Assembly (NCBI GenBank): GCA_019775845.1
Contig: JADQAV010000009.1
Location: forward strand, 1-64,000
Origin: Myrmaecium sp. VS I D KN 1
Lineage: Eukaryota > Ascomycota > Dothideomycetes > Valsariales > Valsariaceae
Length of the DNA stretch: 64,000 bases
Reading direction: 5' to 3'
Shown: in pieces, positions 47,728-58,651 of the stretch
How the letters are laid out: the number at the start of each line of letters is the position of its first letter
Position numbering within the stretch: the first letter of the stretch is position 1
Notes under the pieces: model-generated
The model's database searches: none
Told to the model about the DNA's origin: nothing
Seen by the model: the letters and a program-made list of their open reading frames with translations, nothing else
Translations under genes and position numbers: made by a program

Positions 47728-48750
47728 ATGAACAGCGTCATCGCTACTCAACCCTTCTCTGCTCCTCACCTTCTCCAGGGCAGTCGTCTGTCGCCTTCGT
47801 GCTGTATGTATTCCAGACATCCTCTTGTTTCTTCCAAGAATCCGTTCACTAACCTTCGGCTGCTTTCAGCTCCATTTACTGCAACCGCCATGTCCTCCCG
47901 AAAGCGCAAGGCCGACGACGAAGGCAGCAGTGGCGACGATCGAATGTCCGCCTCTCCCTCAAACTCTCCCTTTGGTGCCACGCAGGGACAGGTGCCCGCC
48001 ACCAACCAGAACCGGTCGATCAAACGCATGCGTACAAATGTCACTGGGCGGCCTCTGGCCTTACCCCGTCTGCTCGAGACTCTTGGAGCTGATGAGATGA
48101 GACATCTGCTACGTTCAATCTGCGAGCGTCACCCTGACATTGGAGCCGAGGTTGTCTCTACAGCCCCTCGACCTAGTGTCGACTCTACCTTGGGGGTCCT
48201 GGGCCAGTACGAAACCAGGTTCCGCGATGCATTTCCTTTCGGTGGTCGTACATCGTCGGAATACACGTACAATCGAGTGCGGCAACCATTGATGGAGCTT
48301 CTCGATGCTCTGCAGGAATATACACCGCATTTTCTTCCTCCAAATGAGACGCAGACGGGTACTTCTTTGAACTTCCTTGACGGCGCCACAGCAATAATCC
48401 ATCGACTGCCCGATTGGGAGAACGTTCAGCACAACCGACATAAGCAGGACGCCTATGAGGAGATGGCGAAGGCGTGGGCTTTGGTTATACGCGAAGCTGC
48501 TAAGAGAGCAGGAGGCATACAACTCCAGTACGGTGGTTGGGATCAAAAGCTGGCCAAACATAACGAGTCATCAGGCGGCAAGATGCAGACTGCCGTGAAT
48601 GAATTGCGCGGTAGTCTCGGGTGGATGGAAAATAGTGGTGAACCGTCCGGTGCCAGCATGGGAACCGATACCATGTCCATCAGGCAGCAACTGTTGAACG
48701 GCACATATGGTATGGGTTTGGGAACCCCAGTCCGTGTTGGACAGTGGTAG
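47728..48750 (+). CDS. STS1: Tethering factor for nuclear proteasome, Sts1/Cut8
   Basis: Holds proteasomes at the nuclear envelope, and so supports protein turnover during mitosis and DNA repair. Exon 1 is 47728-47803 and exon 2 47870-48750, 318 residues. The intron is inferred: its GTATGT donor, CTAAC branch and TTTCAG acceptor join SRLSPSC to [10 protein letters not shown] in phase. The N-terminus [17 protein letters not shown] then resembles relatives. If the intron is not used the frame stays open, so start and splice are less certain than the core. An internal ATG at 47890 ([11 protein letters not shown]) is the alternative start. A basic nuclear signal (RKRKADD, IKRMR) is followed by the Cut8 helical core [20 protein letters not shown] and the conserved [21 protein letters not shown] and [14 protein letters not shown]. 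Confidence 0.9.
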   Translation: MNSVIATQPFSAPHLLQGSRLSPSCCMYSRHPLVSSKNPFTNLRLLSAPFTATAMSSRKRKADDEGSSGDDRMSASPSNSPFGATQGQVPATNQNRSIKRMRTNVTGRPLALPRLLETLGADEMRHLLRSICERHPDIGAEVVSTAPRPSVDSTLGVLGQYETRFRDAFPFGGRTSSEYTYNRVRQPLMELLDALQEYTPHFLPPNETQTGTSLNFLDGATAIIHRLPDWENVQHNRHKQDAYEEMAKAWALVIREAAKRAGGIQLQYGGWDQKLAKHNESSGGKMQTAVNELRGSLGWMENSGEPSGASMGTDTMSIRQQLLNGTYGMGLGTPVRVGQW

Positions 48751-49390
48751 AGCATTCACAAGGCTCCCAGGCTAGGCACAGGACATACGGTGGATATGGT
48801 ATACTGGGATGCCGAATTTAGCAGAACTCGGCATTTTTTGTGCTACATGAGCAGGCGTCTTTATATCTGGGATTTTGGGCTCATCCACTTTCGGCGTTCT
48901 ACACGGACCGCATGCTTTCTCTTTTCCTTACGTATTGTCCTTTCTCACTTTCCTAACGTTGGCACACTACCTCATTGTCTTTCTCTATACCTCCGAGCAC
49001 CGACCTCAAGCATTCTTACATATACACTGTACCTGTTCCTATCGCATTTACCACACATAAGAGACGATTGACGGCAACCTAGTTTCATCAGCTCAAATAT
49101 TCCTTGCTGTTTCGGCTCCGTATGCATTTATAGCTGTCAGTTCATCGATTTCACTAGACTCAAGTCTTCTTTTTCATTCCTTCGATGACGTTCTGTTCAT
49201 ACCTTTGCTTGTCTTTAGTTACACACGTGATAGCCGGCCCTGCAGCCTCCCGTCCCTACAGCTTCCAAGCTTCGTACACCTCAGTCATTCTCTAACTTCA
49301 ACCTCAACAGCCCGCGTTTCGCTGCTGTCCGTTTCACTTCTTTCCATTGCTTGATCATCTACGCCATCACATCAATTGCATCAACCTGCC
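48751..49390. other. Intergenic between STS1 and the DUF7918 gene
   Basis: No gene seen in 640 bp. It is T/C-rich in the second half, consistent with a leader. Confidence 0.6.
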
Positions 49391-50548
49391 ATGGCTGTGA
49401 TTCCAGATGTCCCTGGAATCAAGGCTGAGGTCTGTGTTGACAAGGTTGCCTTGACGGAATATGACGACTGCGACCCCGATGCGGAACCGACGCCCAAAGC
49501 AACGACTAAGTACGTCGAGTGTACTTCCGGCGCCGAGTTCGCCGTTCGCGTGAGAGTGGAAGAAGGTTTCCCTTTCCTGGATACTGCTTTGTCCGCATAT
49601 CTATAGGTTGACGGCAAATACATGTGTGGAAGACTGTTCAGTTTGCCTTACGGTCCCGTCGACCGGCTTTGGTTCCATGGGAGAGACTATTACTGCGCGG
49701 AGACTCGCTGTAGAATGGTTCAACATCTGTGTTTTTTCGTCGATCCCGACAGGTCTGCAACCCACCCCTCTGCAGTACATTTTCTAATCCCCTCAGACGA
49801 TACCACCGGGAGTATCCCCAAGGACCTCCATGCAGGCCTGAAGAGTATTGGGACTATTGTGATCAGGCTTTATCGTGTTAAAGTACTAAAGAAGGTTCGG
49901 GCATCCTACAAAGGCCGAGCACTTGACAATCTTGTGCAGCAAGTCCCGGAGAAGGCTTTGAAGGGCAGAGTGCTCTCACATCACGCGAAGTGGGTTAATC
50001 CGCGCAATGTATATGGACGCATGATACTGATTTGGGCAGTTTGAAGCGTCCGGAAAAAACACGAGGGAGTCATCTTAGCAAGACAGAGAAAATTGATCCT
50101 TGGGAGAAACCATTTGCCACCTTTACCTTTCTTTACAGATCATCAGGTGAGTCTAGAGATCAAACGATCTTGTAGCAGTGCTTCCACTTACTGAATTCCT
50201 AGCTGCCCTCAAATCACTCCTCGTCATTCCACGTACACCATCTCCAACGCCTCTGGAAGACAGGCCTCTTGAAAGCCTTTCAAAAGACGAACTGGTCGAA
50301 CTATGTAGGCGTCAGAAGGTACCTCTTTCTCTCACAACACATGCAGCTCTGAACACTAACTTATATAGGAGCGCATGGCGATCGGCGAGAGCATAAAGAG
50401 AGAGGCCCTTGCCAGTGCTCATGGCAGGCTTCCCAGCCCGAGCTCGGACGGAGATGAGCTCACTGTGATGGAGGAGCGTCCCGTCAAGCGTGTGCGGTTC
50501 TCATTTGATCAGGCCAGCGGGGCGATCGATCTTACTGGGGACGACTAG
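49391..50548 (+). CDS. DUF7918 domain protein
   Basis: Fungal family of unknown function, common in multiple copies in Pezizomycotina. Proposed exons: 49391-49549, 49607-49989, 50040-50146, 50203-50318, 50369-50548; 314 residues. The start MAVIPDVPGIKAEVCVD and TTKYVECTSGAEFAVRV are typical. Downstream landmarks are VDGKYMCGRL, IGTIVIRLYRVKVL, VPEKALKGR, FLYRSSAALKSLLVIPRTPSP and LSKDELVELCRRQKERM. The end is a basic, acidic-tailed segment (RPVKRVRF, then IDLTGDD), possibly SUMO- or nuclear-related. The first intron is unusual: it is 57 nt, a multiple of three, and its unspliced frame reads on through family-like residues (VRVEEGFPFLDTALSAYL) to a TAG at 49604, after which the same frame continues. 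Either it is spliced out or a nonsense change has occurred. Confidence 0.78.
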
Positions 50549-50920
50549 ATCGTCTGCCAATAAAATCATCTGATGAGGCTACGTATCAGTTCAAGAGTGA
50601 TGGTTTATGCCAGATATTTAGAAGAGGCTTGGTAGGCCCAAGCGGATGAGGATTTCTCGGTACATAAAGCAAGGGCTTTTCGGTAACATTTGCTCGTTTA
50701 TCATAGGGATTGTATGAATGGACGCTTACCAGACACCCTTGGTCTCCAGAAAGGAAAAGAAATTGAGGAAGGGGAAAGGGACAGTCAGTAGAGCAAATGC
50801 TATGGGTCAGAGACGACACAGATATGGTATTATACATACTCAGTGGTCACTGACAATTCCAATTTGTATCGGCTTCTCAAAGAAGTGCCTAAAGTCTAAC
50901 CTGCCGACCCGCTCGAATGT
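50549..50920. other. Convergent 3' region
   Basis: 372 bp between the 3' ends of the DUF7918 gene and the unknown minus-strand gene. AATAAAAT near 50561 may be a poly(A) signal. No gene seen. Confidence 0.55.
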
Positions 50921-51419
50921 TCATAGGAACTCCTTCCCAAGCCTCTTCTCCAACTCTTCAAGCAATGCAGCAAGCGCGTCACGCCTCCCTTTAGCAGGGG
51001 CCTTCTTGTCCTCAGTAACCCCAGGCCCTTTGCACAAGAGCTTGTACTTTCGGACGGCAGAAGTGGGACTCATGAGCTCGAAAAGGATTCCATGACATAG
51101 CCTTCCGGATGGCGTCACCGCAGTGGATACCTTAAGTTCCTCGGCCTTGGGATAAAGAATAGAAGCGCAGGCTGGAGCAGTCAGTATGTGGCAGTAACAA
51201 TCACGTAGCGATTCCTCTCCTACCCATGATCAGCTCCCGCAGGTCTGCTACTGTGGTGATATCGACCGAGCTTGGTATATCAACCCGATTCTCTACTTTT
51301 GGAGCGGGGATGACGAGAGGCTCGGTGGAAGATGATGATCCGCTGGGCTTGGATACATGAGATGGTATAACCGGCTTGGCCGGGTGAGATGAAGGCGGCG
51401 TTTTCTTCTTCGTATCCAT
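50921..51419 (-). CDS. Hypothetical 148-residue protein
   Basis: Family not recognised. Exon 1 is 51419-51224, the intron 51223-51172 (52 bp, GTAGGA donor, CTCCAG acceptor), exon 2 51171-50921. The splice joins LRELIM to ACASILYPKAEELKV in phase, and both halves then have non-random composition. The first 45 residues are Lys/Pro/Ser-rich and probably disordered. The second half looks folded (TAVTPSGRLCHGILFELM, VRKYKLLCKGPG) and ends in a charged amphipathic helix (DALAALLEELEKRLGKEFL). No signal peptide or membrane segment is seen. The gene is convergent with the DUF7918 gene and divergent from the SPF45-like gene. Confidence 0.6.
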
Positions 51420-51841
51420 ATTTGCTGGTAATTGAGAATTCAAGAGAAAGATATGAAATGAGATAGGTTCGATATTCGATTAAAATTCAAAGACAAGAGG
51501 ACGTGTCTCTCTTTAAGCTGAGGTCGACAGTGAAATGAACCTCATCGCTCATGTAACGATGATGATGACGTCGATATGCGGACTTATAGCCTGCCATAGC
51601 GACTTTTCCTCCATCTCCTGTCGGATTCTGTTCTATGATCTTTGAAGCCATGCTCGAACAAGCATCCTGCATCCTTTTTCCAGGTTTTGGCGTTCCCCTC
51701 GCGTTCGATGTCAGCGAAATTCCGCCTCGTCCCCAGATTTGCACGCACAGGCCACCTTTAGCTTCGGACGTCTCACCACTCACAAAGTGTTCAGCCAGGC
51801 ACACCGAGCACTCACATCCGCATCACCACGGCATTGCTACG
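51420..51841. other. Divergent promoter between the hypothetical gene and SPF45-like
   Basis: 422 bp with no gene recognised. A minus-strand frame of about 105 codons is open here, but its composition is unremarkable and it matches no known family. Confidence 0.55.
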
Positions 51842-53697
51842 ATGGCGAACAACACCGGAGCGCAGAGTTCGCAGCCTGCTCGCAGCGGTGGTTTGTCCTT
51901 GTACGCCAACTTACTTGAGCCTCAAGGAACTTCCGGTTCCGCGACCATATCCTCAGCGCCCGTCATCTACAAGCAAGATGAGGCGCAACACGATGAGGCT
52001 GCAAGGAAACAACACATTAGTTCTGGTAGTTCATGAACCCTTCGCGCAACGTTTTTCCAAAGGACCGATAACTTACTCTCAGTGCTACCCTTCTTGCTTG
52101 TGCAGCGCTTCGGTTCCAACCCACGAAAAGACCACAGCTCCAGCAAAAGAAGAAGCCCGCCTTCCCGAAAGCACCAGGCATTCCCGCAGCATCCAGCTCC
52201 CCTGATCTCTCAAAGCCAGCGCCTCCAATAACTCAACCTGTGGTGAAGACTACATTGGCAGACTGGCAGGGAGATGACGACGATGTCAATGGGTTCTACG
52301 GTGCTGACAAGCCTTCGCGCGGAGGTCGTAAGGCCAAGAAGCGCAAGAAGAACAAGCAACATGAGGATAAGGTAGTCCAGGCCACGAACTGGGATGACAT
52401 ATACGATCCATCCAAGCCTACAAATTATGAAGAGTGGATGCAGAGTGATGAGCGCATTGAAGCGGAGCGAGAATGGAAGGACCTTCTATATGCACATAGA
52501 ATCGCCCGGAATGCGTCGCGTCCAGTCGATGATAAGAGTGAGGACGAAGCACCTGCCGTGAGAAGAAATCGTCAGTACACCCAAGCTGCACCCTGTGAGG
52601 CTTGCTAACAGAAGCCCTTAGCCCTCTTCGCACCGCCCCCTGCTCTCTCGTTTGCGCCTCCTTCGAATTATGATGCCGCCACTGCACCGCGGGATCGAAG
52701 TGGAAGTCCTCCTTATACTCGGCCAGCGGATGCCCCACACGAAGCGTCTGGCGAAGATGCATATGCTCGTCGTATGCGTCTGAGCGGCACGCAGCCCGCA
52801 CCTCCACCACCGCCGCCCTCAGAGAACGTCGCGCAGTTGCACGCCGAAAGCGGCACGGTGCCGCCACAGGATTTGGGTCCACCTCCTCCGAATCAGACGA
52901 CATCGGCCAATACTTCTTCCTTTATCTCAGCTGCCCCCGTGCTTTACGACACAGTACCGCCCCCGCCAACAACCGAAGCCGAGGCTTCGGGATCACCACG
53001 TGAAGAAGTTGCAGAGGAGGAAGGTAGGAGGAAGACACCGGGCAAAGCTGGCTTTGCGGAGCGTATGATGTCCAAGATGGGTTGGGAGAAGGGTCAGGGA
53101 TTGGGTGCTACGGGCAGCGGGATTCTCAAACCTCTGCAAGTGAAGACCGAGAAAAAGAAGAACAAACAGGCTGGAAATGAGGAGAATGGACCTCCTAGGA
53201 AACAGCAGCCTATTGGTAGGATCATTGGCGGGAAGCGCGCCGGTGATGATGAGGAAGAAGGCAAGTTTGGACGACCGAGTGAAGTGGTCGTAATCTTCGG
53301 TATGTTGGATGACCTCACGAACGAACAGATTGAGGGTAGGACATTCTACCAGGAGGTTGGGGAATTCGTGCAGAAGGTTTGTGTTCTTCCTTTCCGTCAA
53401 GAGGTGCTAAGGTGCAAAGTAAAGCTAACTCTCCCTTTAGTTTGGTAACGTCAACCGCTTTGTGGTTGACGAAGATAGCGAGAAGTTCCCGGTATACGTC
53501 GAGTATACCGCCAGTTTATCAGCTCTTCGAGTATGTGCCACTTGCCCTTGCTCTTCCTAACAGCCTCTGCCATCAGCATATGCACCTGACCATCGTCACA
53601 GGCAGTCAACAGTCTCGACGGCATGAAGTATCGCGATAGTACTCTCATGGCCAGGTTTTTCGATCCTGAGAAGTTTGCGAAGAGGGAGTTTTCGTGA
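51842..53697 (+). CDS. SPF45/RBM17-like splicing factor
   Basis: Nuclear splicing factor related to SPF45/RBM17 and plant DRT111. Exons: 51842-52025, 52106-52570, 52622-53376, 53441-53530, 53602-53697; 529 residues, phases agree. The N-terminal SGGLSLYANLL and ALRFQPTKRPQLQQKKKPA are family-typical. The middle has WQGDDDDVNGFYG, a basic nuclear signal (KAKKRKKNKQ) and Pro-rich linkers. A G-patch runs from GFAERMMSKMGWEKGQGLG to GILKPLQ. The C-terminal U2AF-homology RRM (VVVIFGMLDD, FGNVNRFVVDED, YVEYTASLSAL, MARFFDPEKFAKREF) keeps the R-x-F-type loop that binds ULM ligands. The G-patch should activate a DEAH helicase; the partner is not known from sequence. Confidence 0.92.
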
Positions 53698-54402
53698 TCT
53701 GGGGGAGTCCCAAGGCGTTTCACCTTATACCCGTCACCGCTGGTGGCCTTGTGGAAGAGAAAGAGGTGGAAGATAGGTTTCTTCTATTTCACCAAGCCTT
53801 GACTGGCATATGTAGGAATAGGATTTTAGTAGCTTGCATACGGACTTTATGCCCAATCATTAACCTGCCGCTAGATGCTGCAGGAACCTGCATCTATAAA
53901 AGCATTCAGGGATCATCTGCTTCGGCGCTGTGGGTAACTTGAAGGTTGCTCAGGAAGCTCTAGACGGCGATTGCGAATGCAATTAGGGAATATTCTCAGC
54001 ATGTGAACTCTTGATTACTCATCCTTATCTCCACCGCCAAGTTATGTCCGAGAGACAAGCTTTTACGCGAAGTGAAGCTCGGTATGCTTTCCGATCCGTA
54101 TCGGTCCGGCGGATACGCTAACTCGGCTAACGGGACATCCTCATTGCAACGGACGTCACTGATGAAATCATCGATATTGTCAATTCCAACGGCTGCCATG
54201 CCGCCAGATGAAAGATGCATGATCCATCAATGATGTACTACCAAGTTCAGCTGTACCTACTCATATAACTTTGACACCTGGAAGGGCATCTTTACCTCCA
54301 TACAATCAATTCATTCCTCAGCTGTGACTTCCGCAACCACTGTTTTGACTGTCATATAGTACCCTGTCGTCCGACGTGATAGAGGACCAAGTCGCAGTCA
54401 CA
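53698..54402. other. Intergenic before the FMN oxidase gene
   Basis: 705 bp without a recognised gene. Short open frames on both strands (about 75-82 codons) show no family features. Confidence 0.55.
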
Positions 54403-55874
54403 ATGGACCCGAACAACCCGAATAAGGAGCAGAGATCCACCCCCCAGTATGCACTTTATCAACGGGAGAACTTTTGGAAGAGCAACGATGGAGAGGTACC
54501 TCCGTTTGATACCGGTATGTCACTATGCTGCTTGATCTCGATCCAACTTTACAGGATCAGTATGTGTTCACGTCCCGACTAGAATGCTAACAGACAGTTT
54601 CAGAACCTGGCCAGCTAGAAGAGCTTGCAAAGACCAAACTCACACAGAATGGATGGTTCTACGCCAGCTCCAACGCCGGACAATCCTACACTCACACGGC
54701 TAATCGACAAGCTTTCTATCGCCACCGCATCATCCCCCGTATGCTCGTAGATACCAATAAGCGGGACACCAGCACCACTTTCTTCGGTCACAAGGTTAGC
54801 GCTCCAATTGGCTTTGCTCCCATCGGCATCAACAAGATCTACCACCCGGCCGGCGAACTTCCGGTTGCCAAAGTAGCCAAAGACCTCAACCTGCCGTACT
54901 GCCTGAGCACCGCCGGCAGCCAGCCCATCGAGAAAGTAGCCGAGGCCAACGGGGACGGCCTGCGCTTCTTCCAGCTGTACATGCCGCACGATGACGAGTT
55001 AACAACGAGTCTGCTCAAGCGCGCCGTGGACAGCGGCTTCCAAGGCTGCATCCTGACCGTGGACACATGGCAGCTGGGTTGGAGGCACGATGATGTCGCG
55101 ACGAGCAACTACGCGTTCTACCACGGAATCGGAGCGGACCTGGGACTCAGTGACCCGGTGTTCCAGAAGCGGTTGAAGGAGAAGGGTATCGATCCGGTGA
55201 AGCAGCCGAATGAGGCAGGTGCGATGTGGATCGATAACGTGTGGCATGGTCGCGCGCATACGTGGGAGAAAGCGAAGTGGGTAATGGAGTTGTGGAAGAA
55301 GCTCTCCGGTGGAAAGCCGTTCGCTCTCAAGGGTATTCAGGACGTGAATGATGCGAAGCGTGCGGTTGAGATTGGCTGTGATGGTATTGTAGTGAGCAAC
55401 CATGCTGGACGCCAGGTCGATGGAGCGATTGCGAGCTTAGATGCGTTGGAAAAGATTGTCGATGGTAAGCCACCTTTGCCACTCGTGGACTTTGAACATC
55501 TGCTCACGGAGGTGTAGCTGTTGGAGACAAGACATACATCATGTTCGACTCCGGTGTACGTGGAGCGGCGGACGTTTTCAAAGCCCTCGCGTTAGGCGCC
55601 AAGTTCGTGTTCGTTGGACGCTTGTGGATCTGGGGTTTGTCCATCATGGGAGACCACGGAGTCCGTCATGTTATGAAGAGCTTGCTTGCCGACTTCGATA
55701 TTCTTCTGAACGTCGCTGGCTTCCAGAACGTGGGCCAAATTGACCGGAGCGCGCTGGGTAAGCTGGACCTGATCCGATTCCCGAAAGTGATGGTGTTGGC
55801 GCTTTTTACTAACTCGAATTCCAGAGTCATATCCTAAAGCCTACTCCCTGTTACCGCAGAAGTCGAAGTTGTAG
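54403..55874 (+). CDS. Peroxisomal FMN-dependent 2-hydroxyacid oxidase (lactate 2-monooxygenase-like)
   Basis: FMN-dependent alpha-hydroxyacid dehydrogenase family, nearest to lactate 2-monooxygenase-like fungal enzymes; likely substrate L-lactate or a related 2-hydroxyacid. Exons: 54403-54514, 54604-55464, 55518-55757, 55825-55874; 420 residues. The FMN barrel shows APIGFAPIGINKIYHP, FFQLYMPHDD, LTVDTWQLGWR, FALKGIQ and the catalytic SNHAGRQVDGA (His near residue 304, Arg close by). The phosphate loop is FDSGVRGAADVFKALALGA...VGR. Relatives often read SNHGGRQ, so Ala replaces a Gly. Exon 4 is short and ends in QKSKL, a canonical PTS1, so peroxisomal import is expected. There is no cytochrome b5 domain, unlike cytochrome b2. 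The last intron has a TACTAAC branch site. Confidence 0.92.
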
Positions 55875-56358
55875 TCAAATCCTCAGATGGCCCAGGTGGC
55901 AGCCATAGATGATAGAGCCACCGCCTCCAACGTCTCCTTTATCTGTACAGATACGAATCTCCTCTTTCAAAGGTTGTGTTCGTCCTGAGGCTATCTGAAG
56001 TGTCACCATTGCCAACACATACAACTTTCTCAATCGTCTCAAACCTGCTGCGTGTGTGCAGGGCCATATGGCCTTGCTGAACGGCGTGCCGCCCAAATAG
56101 TACTACTCAGATGTGGGATCGGTCACCAGTGTTGAAGTAGCCTAATGATCCGCTGTTATCTTGATGCTTGGTGCATGGAGCTCCACTGGTCTTTCTTCAA
56201 TCCTGTAGCTTGATCTGAGGTTTGAAGGGAGTTCGATTCCTGGTGATCTGGGGTTGATCCGCTGTCGTATGGAAGAGGTTGATCAAGGGAAGCAGATGTC
56301 TGCCGACCTGCCTGAGAATAGCTAGTCGTTATGTAACATGAATGTCAATGTTCCTAGC
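55875..56358. other. Intergenic between the FMN oxidase gene and 5S rRNA
   Basis: 484 bp, no gene seen. A B-box-like GTTCGATTCC at 56230-56240 lacks a pairing T-stem and is not called a tRNA. Confidence 0.55.
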
Positions 56359-56477
56359 ACATACGGCCATAGGAGGTTGAGAACACGGAACCCCGTCCGC
56401 TCTTCCAAAGTTAAGCAACCTACCGGCAGATTAGTAGTTAAGTGGGTGACCATTAGCGAATCCCTGCTGCTGTATGT
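56359..56477 (+). rRNA. 5S ribosomal RNA, dispersed copy
   Basis: 119 nt with the fungal 5S layout: it begins ACATACGGCCATAGG and ends CTGCTGTATGT. Helix I pairs ACATAC with GTATGT. Helix II pairs AGGTTG (56374-56379) with CAACCT (56416-56421) exactly. Loop C reads CCCGTCCGCTC, and the loop E/helix IV region shows TTAGTAGTT and GGGTGACCA before GCGAATCCC. A five-T run (56477-56481) should terminate Pol III. It stands alone between protein genes, as usual in Pezizomycotina. It differs from the common Aspergillus/Neurospora form in helix II and the IV region, but the helix II changes are paired, which argues for a working variant. Confidence 0.9.
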
Positions 56478-57058
56478 TTTTGTATGGAGGATCTCCCAGA
56501 TCAATACTTCTTTCCTTTTTGCTCGGATTCGAATATCTCCAGTGATTCGCACGTTGCTAGGACCCGTACATTTTGGGCCAGCTTAACGGGGATCTATGCC
56601 TTCATTCTCAGCCATGCACCCGACGGTATCAAGAATAGATCCTGAAGGCGATAGTGCTTGGATGATACAATTAGGAAATATGGTGATTCGACAATATTCA
56701 AGCGATATACTTATTAGAAATACTTTTTTCAATGAAGCATCCGACGGACATCTTTTTTGAAGATATTTACATCAGCCAGCCTTGCCGCCGCGGGAGTCCG
56801 GGGACTGACTGACGGAACATCCTTGATCCGGGTACGGGCGGCGAGCTGCAAACCTCACGACCAGTGATAGTGTCCGGGCGCAACAAGGCGCGCTTCCCAC
56901 CAGAAACTGCAGCTTCAGTCAATTTCGTTTGGATTTCGAGAACCCCGACGTGGCCTCGACGACTCTCGTGCTGCCCTGATTTTCCATTACTACCATCTTT
57001 AGCATTACATACCACTTGATCCAGCAATTACCGTGTCGCCGCGAGGCCACTCTTCACC
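56478..57058. other. Intergenic between 5S rRNA and the NCBP3-like gene
   Basis: 581 bp carrying the Pol III terminator at its left end and the NCBP3-like promoter. No other feature seen. Confidence 0.55.
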
Positions 57059-58651
57059 ATGGACGCCGACATGGACATTGACATGGACATCGATCTCGAG
57101 ATCCCTGCCGATGTCGAAGCACTCGAGGCCGAGGCCATGCGTATGGTGAGTCCTTCCCCTCTGGCAGCAGTCCAGCGCAGCAGGATTGACGAAATCATTT
57201 CATAGGAGGAACAAGCAGCCACGGCCGCGGCGGCAGCTCAGCAAGCACAGCAAGACCCGATGGAATCCGAGGTCGCGCCTGAGAAGGTCTACATAAGAGG
57301 GCTCGACAATCTCACGACCGCAGATGTCAAGCGCTTTGCGACAGAACATTATTCTGCGGAGCACTACGTGCGCATCGAGTGGATCGACGACACCTCAGCC
57401 AACATTCTCTATGACAACGCGGAATCGGCAGCGGAAGCGCTGGCCGCTTTTATCAGTCCTGACGATAGCGATCCCACCCCAAAGCCATTGCGCAAGGCTA
57501 AAAAGCTATCCACGCACCCGGATTCCGAGCTGGAAGTTCGACCTGCGCTGCTCACCGATGTTAAAGCACCTCGCGCGCATGAGGCGAGCAGATTCTATCT
57601 CTTAAACCCGGATAAGGACCCTTGGGAGAGGAGGCGAAGACAACGGAGAGGTTCAGACGACCGCGGAGAGTACAGAAGGAAGAGGTACGATGATCGGGAG
57701 CAAAGGCGTAGGAACGAGGACGAGAGCTTTGATGCCGATATGTACGACGACAACGCGGCGGAAGTTCGGCACAGGCGTGGCCGTCGCCGGTCGTTCTACT
57801 CGGAGAATGAAAGGGATACCAGTCGACGACGGGATACCTGGCGACCTAGAGATGAGGATTTGCTTGCCGGGCGTAGAGACGCGGGGCGGTTGCGCGATCG
57901 AAGTGCTTCTCCTTTGCGAGACGGAGATGGCAGATTCGGCTTTGACGAGGAGGGACCGTCGCGACGTACGGCGAGACAACGTAGCGCTACGCCTCCCAGG
58001 AATCGCAGGACCGGCGACCTGTTCTCCCGTAGTAACAGCGTCAAGGAGCTGTTTCCTACCAAAGCCGTGTCTGTGCTATCGTCCGAGCGGTCAGCGCCGA
58101 AAGAACTTTTCCCGGAGAAGGTTACATCCGCGCCAAAGGAGCTTTTCCCGGAGAAGGTCACAACAGCACCTAAGGAGCTCTTCCCGGAGAAGCTCCCAAC
58201 TTCTGCTTCCAAACGACCGCGTGAACTCTTCCCGCACAAGACGGCGCATAGCAACCACCGCCGGACCGATGCGTTCGATGCCGCTGCCGAAGAAACGACG
58301 GACAGCTTCCGCAACGGGACACCACGGGTTCGCGACCTCTTCAGTCGCATCAGCGGCGGGCCTCCAGCGACGAAAGGTCGGCTCAACGGCAAACCCGACC
58401 TCACCGAGGATCAGGGCACGGCGATCCGAGGCATCGCGAGTGGCATGGACGAGGATCAGGGCCATTCCATCCGCGGCGCGGCGCAGGGGTTCTCGATCAA
58501 GGGCGCGGCCGCGGGTGGCGTGTCGGTACGCGAGCTGTTCCCGATGAAGGCGGGCGCCAGCGCGGGTGGGAACCAAGGGAAAGAGCTGTTCTCGGAAAAG
58601 ATCAAGGGGAGAGGGGGGCCGCGGCGGAAAGCCGAGGACATGTTTCTCTAG
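57059..58651 (+). CDS. NCBP3-like nuclear cap-binding protein with ELFP repeats
   Basis: Fungal relative of nuclear cap-binding protein subunit 3, which joins CBP80 on capped transcripts and helps mRNA export. Exon 1 is 57059-57145, the intron 57146-57205, exon 2 57206-58651; 510 residues. The start is a run of Met/Asp dipeptides (DMDIDMDIDLEI). The RRM-like domain at about residues 55-115 reads KVYIRGLDNLTTADV, YVRIEWIDDTSANILYDN and AAEALAAFI; WIDD replaces the family WLDD cap-site motif conservatively. FYLLNPDKDPWERR follows, then a long Arg/Asp/Ser-rich stretch like RS proteins. From about 305 to 490 the unit (K/R)ELF(P/S)xK recurs seven times, with a DLFSR variant. Its role is unknown; it looks like a short linear binding motif. 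Confidence 0.85.

Noticed and set aside
56230-56243. tRNA B-box-like GTTCGATTCC
   Set aside because: Flanking bases do not form a T-stem, and no acceptor or anticodon arm can be drawn.
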